DNA of 64,000 nt from Selaginella moellendorffii (GCF_000143415.4 NW_003314372.1:433676-497675); one strand, 5' to 3'. Shown: positions 1 to 11,037, counted from the stretch's first letter. Program-made: numbers and translations. The notes: generated from the sequence alone by a model not told the origin.

Positions 1-2144
1 GGGGTCTCGAGGGTGTTGCCGCTAGCAACCGTGATGCCATGGAGAGTCTAAAATATGGAATTGTCCATGTTAGACTATGTGGCAATTGGAAAGCTTGCAA
101 AAAGGGAGGCCTTAGCAAGCTAAGGGACAGAGTCCCTTCAAGGTTCCCGAAGATGATTCTAGGTAGCTTAGTACCTAGAAAGGCCAAGTGTAAATGGTTC
201 ATAGAACGTGCGAAATCAGAGTGGCACAGTAGAAGCGTGGTCTTGAAGCTTGCCATGAGGCACGGCTGTCAAGGTTAGGGAAGTAGTTCCCGAGTGTTCA
301 AAGAGAGGGCTTTGAACGAAAGTCGATGGTCAAGGACTTTCACGCTTATGCAGGAACCATGTTACAGTGGTCGGAGGACTTGCCAAGCGAGATTGGCACG
401 TCGGGGGAACAAATACCCTAGATGAAGGTGATAACTTCAAAAAGGGTGGGCCATGGGGCCGAGCATGGAGGAGTCCATGCATGATCACAGACATGTCAAG
501 TGAGAGGACTTGGTAGTGTGGAGGAACTAGGTTCCTAAGCTGTGATCTGTAGCGCGCTTTAAAAATAAGTTGGTGCACCGGCGTGGGGAGTCACGCCAGG
601 CATCTTGTGTGATGCCGTCCGTAGATGCATATACGGAGGTTGGGTTCGAGTCCCGACCCTCTAGTGCTTGGGTTCGAGTCCCAAATCACTAGGGCGTGGT
701 GATGGTTTGGAATATGAGGACACTCATATTTCGGTGGTCATGGACTCTCAGTGGGGAGACTGGTTTGGGCACACCGCCAAGCGAGGGATGCCTCGGAGTT
801 GTGATGCACGGTTAGATTGCTTAGTGTGAAAGCTCGGCATATCTAACTTGAACGCTTTGGTGCAAGTGGCACTAAGGTCGTGGTGAGTGAGATGGGGACA
901 CCTAATCTTAGTTGCTATGAACCCTTGGCCGTAAGGGCTAGCTTGGGTGCACCGCCAAGTGTGGGGGATGCCCCCGGGGTTATAGTCAACAACTTGGAGG
1001 TCTAGAAGACCAAGTACCTCTTGGCAACTCTGTTAAGGTGCCAAGGTGAGATCACTAGGTGATCTTGTGGCTAAATAAGGACAAGGTCCTTGTTTGGGTT
1101 AAGGAATAAGGTTCCTAGTTCAAAGTGTTGATTTGAACTATTGATGATGGTGTGGCTTGGTCAAGGTGACCAAGTGGGAAAAGCACCTTAGGGAAATGAG
1201 CTATGTCATTGCGATGGCATAGTGTGTCCAAGGAAAGTAGTCTCTAAAGAGACCCATGAGAGGGTCACAAATCTGGGCCGAGGATAGAGCCCACAGCAGA
1301 AGATGCTAAAAGAGACTTACTAGGGATGAACACCCTAGTCTTGGCAAAGCAGAGCCTTTGCTATGGAATCAAAAGAATACCTCAAGGAGGGAGGTAGAGA
1401 TTCGATGTTGCTTGGTGCAACAATCAACGGATAGGAGCAAAAGATGAGTGGCCAAGATAGGGCCGTGGAATCCCTTGGAATGAATCCAAGTGACAAAGTT
1501 AGGCGAGGAACACTAATGTGTTGGACGCTAACAAATTGCGGGAAAGGAAGTGTGTTTCCAAGGATGGATTCCGAAATGCTCCGATTTGGCGAAAGTGGAA
1601 GCTCCAAGGGAGGGAGCGGTAAGGTAGCCAAATGATAGGGCCATGAACAGCCCTAGCACAAAGTATGATAACTGGAACTTTGGCACGAAATAGAAGAGAG
1701 GATGATGGTGCCCTCGAGTAGAGAACTTCCTAGAATGGGAAGTGGAGTTGCACAAAAGGTGCAAGGCAAGGTGTCGGAGACACCTAGGAAATTGACTCCA
1801 AGAAGTCAAAATTCAAAGTTCCAAAGTGCAAAGGTTATATCGATGGAAATTGAGACTACTCGAGAAGGAGTAGTGGGATTGACTTAGAGAAGGGTCTCTA
1901 AGAGGTTTAGCGAGAACTAAACCAATAAAAGGAGAGAACCATTACATGTGGTCCAATCAGTCTCTAAGTTGGAGAGACTACGCTCCTTAAAGGATGGACA
2001 AGGCATGGTGAGCCTTTGGTGTCAAACCATAGACAAAGATTGGCTAGGTGCCAAGGATGGAAATGGTAACACGTGTGGGTGTTACTTTATGAAAGGGTTT
2101 ACCGTTCGATGAGGACATTGAACTTCGTCTATGGGTGGTGGAGT
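1..2144 (+). mobile_element. LARD-like family I internal region, 3' half
   Basis: This is the right half of the internal region of a large LTR retrotransposon whose 3' LTR follows directly. The first 900 bases closely match 15715-16600, and inverted copies occur at 35060-36832, 57238-58030 and 63610-64000. No gag, protease, reverse transcriptase or integrase motif is visible in any frame, so the element appears non-autonomous. The last bases before the LTR are purine-rich (GGGTGGTGGAG), as expected of a polypurine tract. Short ORFs here are not conserved between copies and I treat them as chance. Confidence 0.8.
638..692 (+). other. tandem tRNA-T-arm-like hairpins (B-box motifs)
   Basis: Two consecutive stem-loops carry the sequence GGGTTCGAGTCCC. 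The second, 661-692, has an outer stem CTAGTG/CACTAG around an inner TTGGG/CCCAA stem with a TTCGAGT loop, imitating a tRNA T-arm and acceptor stack. GGTTCGAGTCC matches the RNA polymerase III B-box consensus. A possible A-box-like TTGGTGCACCGG lies near 571. The pair recurs at about 16345-16395 and, inverted and mutated, near 36545-36590 and 63790-63850. I do not call a functional tRNA: no full cloverleaf is evident. Confidence 0.5.
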
Positions 2145-3530
2145 TGTGAGACACAAAATCCCTAGGCCCCAAAGTGGAGCCAGAAGGGCGCCACATGGTA
2201 GTGGCCGAAGCGAGAGCCAAACGAGCGTAACACGTTTGGACCAAAAGCTCCGACTTGAAAAGTCAAGAGCGGGAGTGGAACTCCCAACGAAGTGCTCGAG
2301 GAACGAGCACGAAGCGAGCAAAAGGCGAGGCTCCAAAAAGAGACCCAAAAGGACCAACAATGACACGTGGGAGTGTCCGAGATGGACCCGAGTTGGAGTC
2401 CAAAGTGGAGTCCGAGATGGACTCGAGTTGGAGTCCGAAGTGGAGTCCGAGATGGACCCCAGATGGAGTCCGAATCCGAGTCCGAATCCGAGTCCGAATC
2501 CGAGTCCGAGTCCGAGTCCGAGTCCGGAGCCTGAGAGGGTGAAAGCCCAAAGCATTCGTCTCCCAGACCCTGGGGGGTTTAGTGAGCTCCAAAAGTATAG
2601 TAGGGGGAGGACTACAGTGGAGCCAGTTTGGCCAGGAAAGGCCAGTTTGGCCCAGGAAGGCCAAACCCAGTGTTGGGTGATGAACTGACCACTGGGAAAT
2701 CCAAGACTAGAGTGAATACAGACCGACAAGCGGTGTAGCTTGGTGAAGTGTTCAAGAGCCAGCTCTAGTTCCCCCGGGAGATCGACTGGCCGATGCTCCC
2801 AGTCCAAGTGTGGGTGGCACTACCTACTTGGATACCAGGCGTGGCTCAACGGAACCTCGCTCTAAGCCCATGGCTAGAGCACCTAAAGGCGAAAGGCGGG
2901 GAGAGTACCCAGGTGGCTCGCGTAAGGCCACGGTGTTCCGAAATGTTGTCCCAAAGGCCTAGACTGTGGAAAGGAAGAGGAGCAGTCCTCTGGGGTAGTG
3001 ACCAAGGACACAGTCGTGTGGTGAGGAAGTCCCAGAGGACCATGGGACTTAGGGGTCGGGCCTGTGGGCCTCGATCCAGTGGCAGTGTTGGCAAACACGG
3101 CCAGGGGCAGAAAGGGACTTGGTAGGAACTGACAAAGGGACTTTGGGGAAGGCAATTCCCCAGGTCTGTGGGCATCCTAAGGATGCTAAGGAGTGGATCT
3201 AGGATGACCACTCGTGGACAAATGGCCCAGTTTTGGAGAGACGGGATTGTGATGCAAGTGGTATTGGACCACTAGTGCAGCAAAGGTGAATGGGCATGGC
3301 CTTAGCGTAACGGGCCGAGATGTCAATGGTACCTTTGGGTGTTGGTCTTGGGACTGGACACGTGGAGCACTTGGACCAAGTGCAAGTGTTGAATGGCATG
3401 GATGCCATTCTTGGGGCTAGCAAGTCCCAAGTCCTGAATTGGACTTATGGAGGTTGTGAATGAGACTCCTCCAAATGGTCGGAGGCGTGGTTAAGTGACT
3501 AAAGTAGAATGGAAAATTTAGTCGCTTACA
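2145..3530 (+). mobile_element. family I LTR (3' LTR of the left-edge element)
   Basis: It begins TGTGAGACACAAAATCCC and ends TTTAGTCGCTTACA, the TG..CA ends seen in every family I copy. It contains a short GAGTCC array (2385-2530) and the conserved promoter-like module (2538-2610). The preceding purine tract makes it a 3' LTR; the 5' LTR lies outside the window. On its right it abuts an exon of the minus-strand gene at 3531, so this element interrupted that gene. Confidence 0.85.
2385..2530 (+). repeat. GAGTCC/GAGATG minisatellite inside LTR
   Basis: This is a short array of 6-bp and 12-bp units of the type GAGTCC GAGATG GACCCG. The same unit appears, at very different lengths, in other family I and III LTRs: 5805-6357, 11265-11643 and 12440-12770 on plus, and inverted at 5275-5545, 8575-8690, 32815-33235, 34545-34760, 56765-57015 and 60480-60700. 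Periodicity removes stop codons from several frames, creating spurious long ORFs rich in SESE, RPRP or GLGL repeats. Confidence 0.85.
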
Positions 3531-4900
3531 GCATGGTAGTTCCAGGAATAAATCTGAAAAAAAAAATAGAATAGAGTTAATTTATAAATAAAGAAGTCAC
3601 ACACCTTTTGCGTCTGCCTGCTAGTGCCTTTTGTGTCCACCACCATACTCAAAAGAAGGCAGCCAGATGAAAACTCAACAAATCCATCATCGTTGTCAGC
3701 CAAGTGTGTGAGAAGGCCTTCCCACATTAGAGAGCGAGGAAGGATCATGACAACCACACCCTCGTATGTCATGAAGCTGCTCGCAACCTTTAAGGCTTGG
3801 GAAATGTGTTGGGCCTGCAACACATTCCATGACAGAGTATCCCTCTGCGGTGGTGGCATCCCATCGGGAAGATCAAAAAAGATGAAATCGATCTTCCCAT
3901 AAGGTGTGAGCTGACCCAAACCATGGATCCACCGATCAAGCATGTAGAGCTCCCGACTAGTAGCATCTAAAAGCTGTGTGTAATCCCCAATGAGAACAGC
4001 AACTTCCCCAACACTGGCCGTTAGGGATAGAGGGCGAACCTGAAAATCAACTATTAGAACTTGAAGATAAAATTCATGCTTACTAACCTGTTTATGCATC
4101 GCTGCAGAGGAGAGCTCTTCTAGGTCGTCATCTGTAGCCGTAGGGAGGGATGGGAAGAATGTCTTAGTCCGCCGAAAAGACTAATGGCTGCTCTCTGCAA
4201 CATCTATAAAAAAAAAAGTGAAGTCAAGAATGAATAAAAGAATGTTCCAAATCAAAGTCCTTACTCTCATGAAAGGCTTCATGACGTCCCCTTTGGGGGT
4301 TGTGAGGAGCAGGTACTGGAATCTCTTGTGCTGGAATTTCCTGTACAGTTTCCTCTGGTTCAACGGTATTTGGATTTGGCATCTTCTGAATGGTTTCCTG
4401 AGTGCTGACTCCTAGGTTTAGTTGTTGAACTTCAACAACGTCGTTATCACAGTCAGAAAGAGCCTCTGGAAAATAAGAATATAACTCAAGGTTAATATTT
4501 CCTAGCTAAGTGCTGAGTTTCAAGTGAACCTGGATGACATTCAAGGTAGAGATCTAGCTTGAAGTCCGATGTTGGCATCTGCTCCACGAGTTCAAGGTAC
4601 CACGGGCATAGCTCCCTCTCATGTGTACAAGGACAGTAGAACTCTGGCTCATACATCCCAAGCTTCTTGCCTCTAGTCAGGAGCTTCTGCAAAACGCCGG
4701 TTGTGTATACCGGTGCGCCGGGGCAGTATTTTAAATATCTACAAAGTAAAACAAAAATATAAATACCAATATATAAATAAGAATTGAAAAAATATCTGTA
4801 AACCATGCGCCTCGCAAGAAATGGTTATCCTGGTTGGTTCTTGAACCCAGCCGAACTCGTCCCACCACATGGAAGCCAACCATTCCCCCAGCAAGCACAT
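3531..4900 (-). pseudogene. broken multi-exon gene, methyltransferase-like at best
   Basis: Read on the minus strand, exons are about 4900-4804 (uncertain join), 4738-4530, 4465-4265, 4203-4088, 4039-3605 and 3553-3531, with GT-AG introns of 48-64 bp whose phases agree from 4738 onward. The second exon has a cysteine-rich stretch (CPCTHERELCPWY). The fifth has a hydrophobic strand followed by DFIFFDLPDGMPPP and later VVVMILP, reminiscent of the DPPY strand and following strand of SAM-dependent methyltransferases; this is weak family evidence. Three lesions are visible: the first join is out of frame, a TAG lies in frame at 4181-4183, and the last exon is cut at 3530 by a family I LTR. An alternative acceptor just after the TAG would bypass it only with a different upstream frame. 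The true function is unknown. Confidence 0.6.
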
Positions 4901-5181
4901 CTATTTCATTTTTATGCAGGAACTAAACCAAGATCCTAAGATCAACCATCACATCCACCAGGCAAGCCTTATAGTTGTGAAGCTTGAGAAGTGTTTTTAG
5001 ATTGCTTTTAGTGTTCGGATCTATATTTCTATTTGTATTTTATTGGTCGAATTTACTTGGAAATATAGATTAAATCAAAATTTGAAAAATGGAAAGATGT
5101 TGGTTTGGGACGAACCAATGTTTTTCTTGTGTTTGAGAAGCCGTGAGCTCATCTCATGAGCTCATGTGCTCAAAACCTACC
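4901..5181. other. unique DNA with no gene seen
   Basis: This AT-rich stretch lies between the broken gene and the inverted LTR. It contains a doubled palindrome TGAGCTCA near 5142-5162. I see no ORF or element ends. Confidence 0.5.
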
Positions 5182-5582
5182 CAGGCTCCACTTGAGTCCT
5201 CCCCCTACTATACTTTTGGAGCTCACCAAACCCCCCAGCGTCTGGGAGATGAATGATTTGGGCTTTCACCCTCTCAGACTTGAACTTAGACTCAGACTTG
5301 GACTCGGACTCGGACTCGGAATCGGTCTCGGCCTCAGCCTTGGTCTCGGCCTCAGTCCCAGTTTCGGTCTCGGTCTCAACTTTGGGCTCTATATTGGGTC
5401 CTTCTCGGACTCCATCTCAGATTCCATCTCGGGTCCATCTCGGACTCCATCTCAGGTCCATCTCGGACTCCATCTTGGTCCATCTCAAACTCCATCTCGG
5501 ACTCCATCTTGAATCCATCTCGGACTCCATCTCGGACTCCATCTCGGGTCCCTTTTCTAGAGACTCTTTTATTGCTCACTTC

Positions 5583-7350
5583 TGTGAGACACAAAATCCC
5601 TAGGCCCCAAAGTGGAGCTGCAAGGGTGCCACGTGGTAGTGTCCGAAGCGAAAGCCAAACGAGCGTAACAAGTTTGGACTAAAAGCTCCAACTTGATAGG
5701 TCGAGAGCGGGAGTGGAACTCCCAACAAAGTGCTCGAGGAATGAGCACGAAGCGAGCAATAAGTGAGGCTCTAAAAAGGGACCCAAAAAGGACCAACACA
5801 TGACACGTGGAAGAGTCTGAGATGAAGTCCGAGAAGGACCTGACATGGAGTCCGAGATGGAGTCCGAGATGGATCCAAGATGGATCCGAGATGGAGTCCG
5901 AGATGGAGTCCAAGATGGACCCGAGATGGAGTCCCAGATGGATCCGAGATGAAGTCCGAGATGGAGTCCAAGATGGACCCGAGATGGAGTCCGAGATGGA
6001 GTTCACAATAGAGTCCGAGATGGACCTGAGATGGAGTCTGAGATGGAGTCCGAGATAGACCCGAGATGGAGTCTGAGATGCACCGAGACAGAGTTCGAGA
6101 TGGAGTTCGAGATGGACCGAGACGGAGTCCGAGATGGAGTCCGAGAAGGACCCGAGATGGAGTCTGAGGTCGAGACCGAGACCAGGACCAAGACCGGGAC
6201 CGAGACCGAGACCGAGACTGAGACCGGGACCGAGACTGAGACCGGGACCGGGACTGAGACCGAGACCGAGACCGAGGCCGAGGCCGAGTCCGACTCCGAG
6301 TCCGAGTCCGAGTCCGAGTCTGAGTCCGAGTTCGAGTCCGAGTTCGAGTCTGAGAGGGTGAAAGCCCAAAGCGTTCGTCTATTAGACCCTGGGGGGTTTG
6401 GTGAGCTCCAAAAGTATAGTAAGGGGAGGACTGCAGTGGAGCCAGTTTGGCCAGGAAAGGCTAGTTTGGCCTAGGAAGGCCAGACCCAGTTTTAGGTGAT
6501 GAACTTACCACTGGGAAGTCCAAGACTAGAGTGAATATGGACTAACAAGTGGGGTAGCTTGGTGAAGTGTTCAAGAGTCGGCTCTAGTTCCCCCGGGAGA
6601 TCGACTGGCCAATGCTCCCAGTCCAAGTGTGGGTGGCACTACCTACTTGGATACCAGGCGTGGCTGAACGGAACCTCGTTCTAAGCCCATGGCTAGAGCA
6701 CCTAAAGGCAGAAGGTGGGGAGAGTACCCATGGGGCTCGCGTAGGCCCGTGGTGTTCCGAAATGTTGTCTTCGAGTCCCAAATGGGGGAAAGGAGGAGGA
6801 ACAGTCCTCTAGTGTAGTGATTAAGGATACAGTCACATGGTGAGGAAGTCCCAGAGGACTATGGGACTTAGTGGTCGGGCCTGTGGGCCTTGATCTAGTG
6901 GCAGTGTTGGCGAACATGGCCATGGACAAAAAAGGGACTTGGTAGGAACTAACAAAGGGATATTGAGGAAGGCTATTTCCCATGTCTGTGGGCATCCTAA
7001 GGATGCTAAAGAGTGGATCTGGGGTGACCACTCGTGGACGGATGACCCAGTCTTGGAGAGACAGGATTGTGATGCAAATGGTATTGGACCACTAGTGCAG
7101 CAAAGGTGAATGGGCATGGCCTTAGCGTAACGGGCCGATATGTCTGTGGTACCTTTGAGTGTCGATCTTAGGACCGGATACGTGGAGCGCTTGGACTAAG
7201 TGCAAGGGATGAGTGGCATGGATGCCATTCTCAGGGCTAGCAAGTCCCAAATCCTGAATTGGACTTAAGGAGGTTGTGAATGAGACTCCTCCAAGTGGTC
7301 GAAGGTGCAATTAAGTGACTAAAGTAGAATGGAAAAATTAGTCGCTTACA
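5583..7350 (+). mobile_element. family I solo LTR with ACTTC target duplication
   Basis: It starts TGTGAGACACAAAATCCC and ends GTCGCTTACA, and is flanked by the perfect 5-bp repeat ACTTC at 5578-5582 and 7351-7355. No internal region or second LTR is present, so it is a solo LTR produced by LTR-LTR recombination. At 1768 bp it is the longest family I LTR copy apart from those enlarged by nested insertions, because its GAGTCC/GAGACC array (5805-6357) is greatly expanded. Confidence 0.92.
5805..6357 (+). repeat. expanded GAGTCC/GAGATG then GAGACC array
   Basis: About 550 bp of near-perfect hexamer periodicity. The left two thirds are 12-bp units built on GAGATGGAGTCC; the right third changes to GAGACC/GAGTCC hexamers. 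The strand is almost entirely purine-rich with regular C positions. Reading frames of up to 266 codons cross it on both strands only because the unit contains no stop. I regard these as non-coding. Confidence 0.9.
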
Positions 7351-7521
7351 ACTTCATGCTCGTTCCTTGAGCACTCCATTGGGGGTTCCACTCCCACTCT
7401 CGACCTTTCAAGTTGGAGCCTTTTAGTCCAAACGTGTTACGCTCTTTTGGCTTTCGCTTCGGCCACTACCACGTGGCAGCCTTTCAGCTCCACTTTGGGG
7501 CTTAGGGATTTGTGTCTCACA

Positions 7522-9118
7522 CCTATGAAGGATTATGAGGATTATAAGATCCAAATATAAGAACAGTGGGTATTTCATTGATGGGAAAACATGCTATACT
7601 AAAGTCATGGAAAGGTGTTCTCAAAAGAAAGTAACTTTGGCATAGAGTTATAGATGAACACTATGGTGTAGTGTTAACTGATAATTGGCATGAGAAATGA
7701 CTATTTTGGTTTTGGCAAAGAGCTAAACACAAGGGGAAAGTGTCATGAGAGTAGGCTCGTGGAACTGATAGGGTGGAGACCCCAAGTGTCTCCAAGGATG
7801 AGGCCTTGAAGTCAAGTTGGTTAGTTCATGAGAACCCTTTGCCAAATAAATCCCAATGAAAATAGGATTGGCATAACCTAAGCTAGAAGGCATGTGATTC
7901 AAATGTTTGAACCCAAATAATGATGAGGTAGCACTAGCAATGAGTTGTAGAACTGGACAATTATGAAGCAACTAAGCAAAATGTGAGGCATAATTGATTG
8001 AATTAGTGGAAGTCAACTTCCCAAGACTTTTTATTAGGATAAAAAGGGGGGATAAATTTCTTATGTTGCAATATAATGTGTCAATGTTATAAAAGGAAAT
8101 GCTCGTTGTCAAAAGAAGTCCATTATAAAGACATCTATAAGTGACTAAATTTTCCATTCTACTTTAGTCACTTAACTACACTTTCAACCACTTAGAGGAG
8201 TTTCACTCACAACTTCCATAAGTCTTATCCCAGACTTGGGGCTTGCTAACCCTGAGAATGGCATTCTTGCCACTTAACCTTTGCACTTGGTCCAAGTGCT
8301 CCACGTATTCGATCTCATGACCAACACCCAAAAGTACTATCGATATAATAGGCCATTACGCTAAAGCCATGCCCATTCACCTTTGCCACATTGGTGGTCT
8401 AACACCACTTGCATCATAGTCCCATCTCTCAAAGACTAGGCCATCTGTCCTTTTCGCCTTTGGGTGCTCTAGCCATGGGCTTAGAGCGAGGTTCCGTCAC
8501 CCCCCCCCCCCCCCCCCCTCACACCACCCCTGGGTGATGATTGCTTTGGGCTTTCACCCAATGGCCTGTATTAGTATTTGGACTCGAACTCGGTCCTAGT
8601 TTCAGACTTGGATTCAGTGTCGGTTTTAGTTTCGGTCTCAGTTCCATCTCGGGTCCATTTCAAACTCCATCTCAGGTCCATGTTAGACTTCCACGTGTCA
8701 TATGTTGGTCCTTTTGTATCCCTTTTTAGAGATTCACTTATTGCTCACTTCGTGCTTGTTTCTTGAGCATTTCATTACGAGTTCCACTTTTCAAGTCAGA
8801 GATTTTAGTCTATATATGTTACACTCATTTGGCTTTCACCTCAGCTACCACCATGTGGCACCCTTTTGGCTCCTCTTTGGGGCCTAGGGATTTTATGTCT
8901 TACAATACCTAAGCACTTTTAAACACCTAAGAAGTGGTGTTTGGTATCATAAGGGCATTAAATAAGGCCCCAGGGACTAAGTCACTAAAGAATAATGGAT
9001 ATGAGATGCTATTCAATATCCCAGTGATAGAAAGTTATAGATAGGAGAAATCCATCAATCCAAAATTAGACAAAGCCAAAAGGGATTTTGGTTAGGCTAG
9101 TGATAGGTATAAAAAAGC
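7522..9118 (+). mobile_element. family I internal fragment, interrupted
   Basis: Bases 7522-8135 match about 14600-15210 and bases 8905-9118 continue the match to about 15230-15430. The interruption is the inverted LTR at 8136-8904. No coding motif is visible. The right end joins abruptly to a 5'-truncated LTR at 9119. Confidence 0.75.
8136..8904 (-). mobile_element. inverted family I solo LTR, short form
   Basis: It begins TATAAGTGACTAAATTTTCC (first G changed to A) and ends ATGTCTTACA. The flanking pentamers ACATC (8131-8135) and ATACC (8905-8909) differ by two C/T transitions, consistent with an aged target duplication. The LTR is only 769 bp: the central part is deleted around a 19-base C run (8500-8518), and the GAGTCC array is minimal. 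Confidence 0.8.
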
Positions 9119-9740
9119 TCATGGGCATACATAGGGCCACGGTGTTCCGAAATGTTGTCCCAAAGTCCCAAATTGGGGAAAGGAAGAGGAGCGGTCCTCT
9201 AGTGTAGTGACTAAGGATACGGTTACATAGTGAGGAAGTCCCAAAGGACAATAGGACTTAGTGGCCGGGCCTATGGGCCTTGATCTAGTGGTAGTGTTGG
9301 CGAATATAGCCATGGACAGAAAAGGGACTTGGTAGGAACTAACAAAGGGATATTGGGGAAGGCTATTCCCCTTGTTTGTGAGCATACTAAGGATGCTAAG
9401 GAGTGGATCTGGGATGACCACTCATGGATAGATGGCCCAGTCTTGGAGAGATGGGACTATAATACAAGTGGTATTGGACCACCAGTGCGGCAAAGGTGAA
9501 TAGGCATGGCCTTAGTGTAACAGGCTGGTATGTCAGTGGCACCTTTGGGTGTCGGTCATGGGATCGGACACATGAAGCACTTGGACCAAGTGCAAAGGTT
9601 GAGTGGCATAGTTGCCATTCTCGGGGATAGCAAGCCCCAAGTCCAGAATAAGACTTATGAAGGTTGTGAGTGAGACTCCTCCAAGTGGTCGAAGGTGTGG
9701 TGAAGTGGCTAAAGTAGAATGGAGAAATTAATTGCTTACA
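9119..9740 (+). mobile_element. 5'-truncated family I LTR
   Basis: It matches the last about 620 bp of LTR 2145-3530 and ends AATTGCTTACA at 9740. The U3 part, including the array and module, is missing. Antisense-oriented internal DNA follows, so the junction on the right is a rearrangement or a second insertion rather than a normal element boundary. Confidence 0.75.
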
Positions 9741-11037
9741 ATAGGGTATAACATGCACCTTCATCAATACTTAGTACAAGCACATGAATCCTAGCCTATA
9801 TAGGCATGTCAACCCTGTTTCCATTTGGCAAGGGGTTCTTATAATCCCATCAACTTGACCTCAAGGCATCATCCTTTAGGACACTTGGGGTCTCAACCCC
9901 ATTCGCTCCATGAGCTTACATTCACAACATTTTCCACTTGTGTCTAGGTCTTATCAAAACTAAAGCATTTGTTTCTTATACCAATTACTGGTTAGTATTG
10001 CTTTATAGTGTATACATACAACTCTATGCTAAAGTTACTTTCTTCTGAAAACACCTTTCCCACAACTTTAGTATGGCATATTTTGCCATTAATAAGATAC
10101 CCATTATTCTTATACTTGGATGTCATAATCCTCCCTATCCCTTGTAAGGTACAATACACTTCAGTCCAAATACTTCCACCAATTTTTTCAGACTATTCCT
10201 TGACTCAACTTGAGTCATTTAGTTTTTTAGACTTTACTAATCTAACAATCCGTAAGGTCCTAACTTTATAGTTATTTTTGAAGTGCTAGCGTGCTAGAAT
10301 ACAACTTCTTGTATTCATGTCCTACTCAAAAGGACTCTCTTTACAAATGTTACACTAACACTTCATTATTTTTTATTCTCTATGGGCTAGTTTTACCCCT
10401 TAGGACTATTCGTCGAAATGATGAGAATACCAACTCATCCTCTAAATACACCCCCAACTCTTTGCTTTGTTCCAGCATTTATTAAAGGTAACCCCAACTA
10501 CCATTTCAAGGACTTGTATCCTCATCCATATTTGACCAACCACGGTCATTAATTCTAATCTAAAATTCATGAGCATTAACCTCAACTATATGAAGATAAT
10601 CTTATTTTTATTTTCTCAGAGTCTCTATCTTTCCCGTGATCCCAATTATAATTGTTTACCACAACCACATTAATTAGTTTGCTAAGACAAATGCTTATCT
10701 AGATCACATCCTCAATGTAAGCAACCAAAGAGAATGACTAAAAAGATGGTCTATAGGGTTCAAATATAGAAGGAAAGGGCTCATGAATAAGAGTGCACCC
10801 CCTTTTCCAATTAGTTAAGGGTCTTGGGATACTTGGGGTTAAGCGTCTTTGGGTTTGAATAGTACTGGGCTAGGTGACATCCTGGGAAGTCCAAACTCAG
10901 GAGTTTACACTCAACTCTCTTAGGAAAACCTTGTACTATTCCCAAGATCCCAAAGTCATTCCATTATTGGCATTTTTCTATCCACCACCTCGTCTACAAA
11001 TTCACACATGAACTATAGTGGAGATCCATGTCTACCT
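9741..11037 (-). mobile_element. inverted family I internal fragment
   Basis: From about 9785 to 11030 this is a diverged reverse complement of about 13905-14950, the 5' part of the internal region. It is interrupted by the 194-bp element at 10716-10909. It stops about 100 bp short of where its own LTR should begin and is replaced by a plus-strand LTR at 11038. Only short unconserved ORFs occur. Confidence 0.7.
10716..10909. mobile_element. 194-bp TG..CA element with CTCAA duplication
   Basis: The element starts TGTAAGC and ends GTTTACA, with a 5-bp terminal inverted repeat TGTAA/TTACA. It is flanked by a perfect direct repeat CTCAA at 10711-10715 and 10910-10914. The related plus-strand copy near 14025-14050 has the uninterrupted site with a single CTCAA equivalent. 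This is the signature of an LTR unit, so it may be a solo LTR of a very small (TRIM or SMART-like) retrotransposon. Confidence 0.75.

Larger units (their letters stand above)
5182..7521 (-). mobile_element. inverted family I LTR split by a solo LTR
   Basis: The inverted LTR runs from 5182 (its 3' part is missing) to 5582 and resumes at 7351, ending GTGTCTCACA at 7521. Its two halves join exactly if 5583-7350 and one copy of the 5-bp duplication ACTTC are removed. The left part carries an inverted GAGTCC array (5275-5545) and the conserved module (5205-5275). Beyond 7521 the sequence is family I internal DNA in plus orientation, so this LTR itself landed in an older copy. Confidence 0.8.

Noticed and set aside
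638-692. A genuine tRNA gene
   Set aside because: T-arm-like hairpins and B-boxes are present, but no complete cloverleaf with D-arm and anticodon arm could be drawn, and the sequence is part of a repeated retroelement.
2131-2688. 185-codon plus ORF and 241-codon minus ORF across the LTR at 2145-3530
   Set aside because: They span LTR boundary, array and module on both strands and are not preserved in sister LTR copies.
5805-6357. CRISPR array
   Set aside because: Units are tandem without spacers of unique sequence, and the genome is eukaryotic.
5569-6474. Long ORFs of up to 266 codons with GLGLGL, SESESE or RPRPRP repeats, on both strands
   Set aside because: They coincide exactly with hexamer arrays inside LTRs; the absence of stops follows from the repeat unit and every frame shows similar artificial composition.
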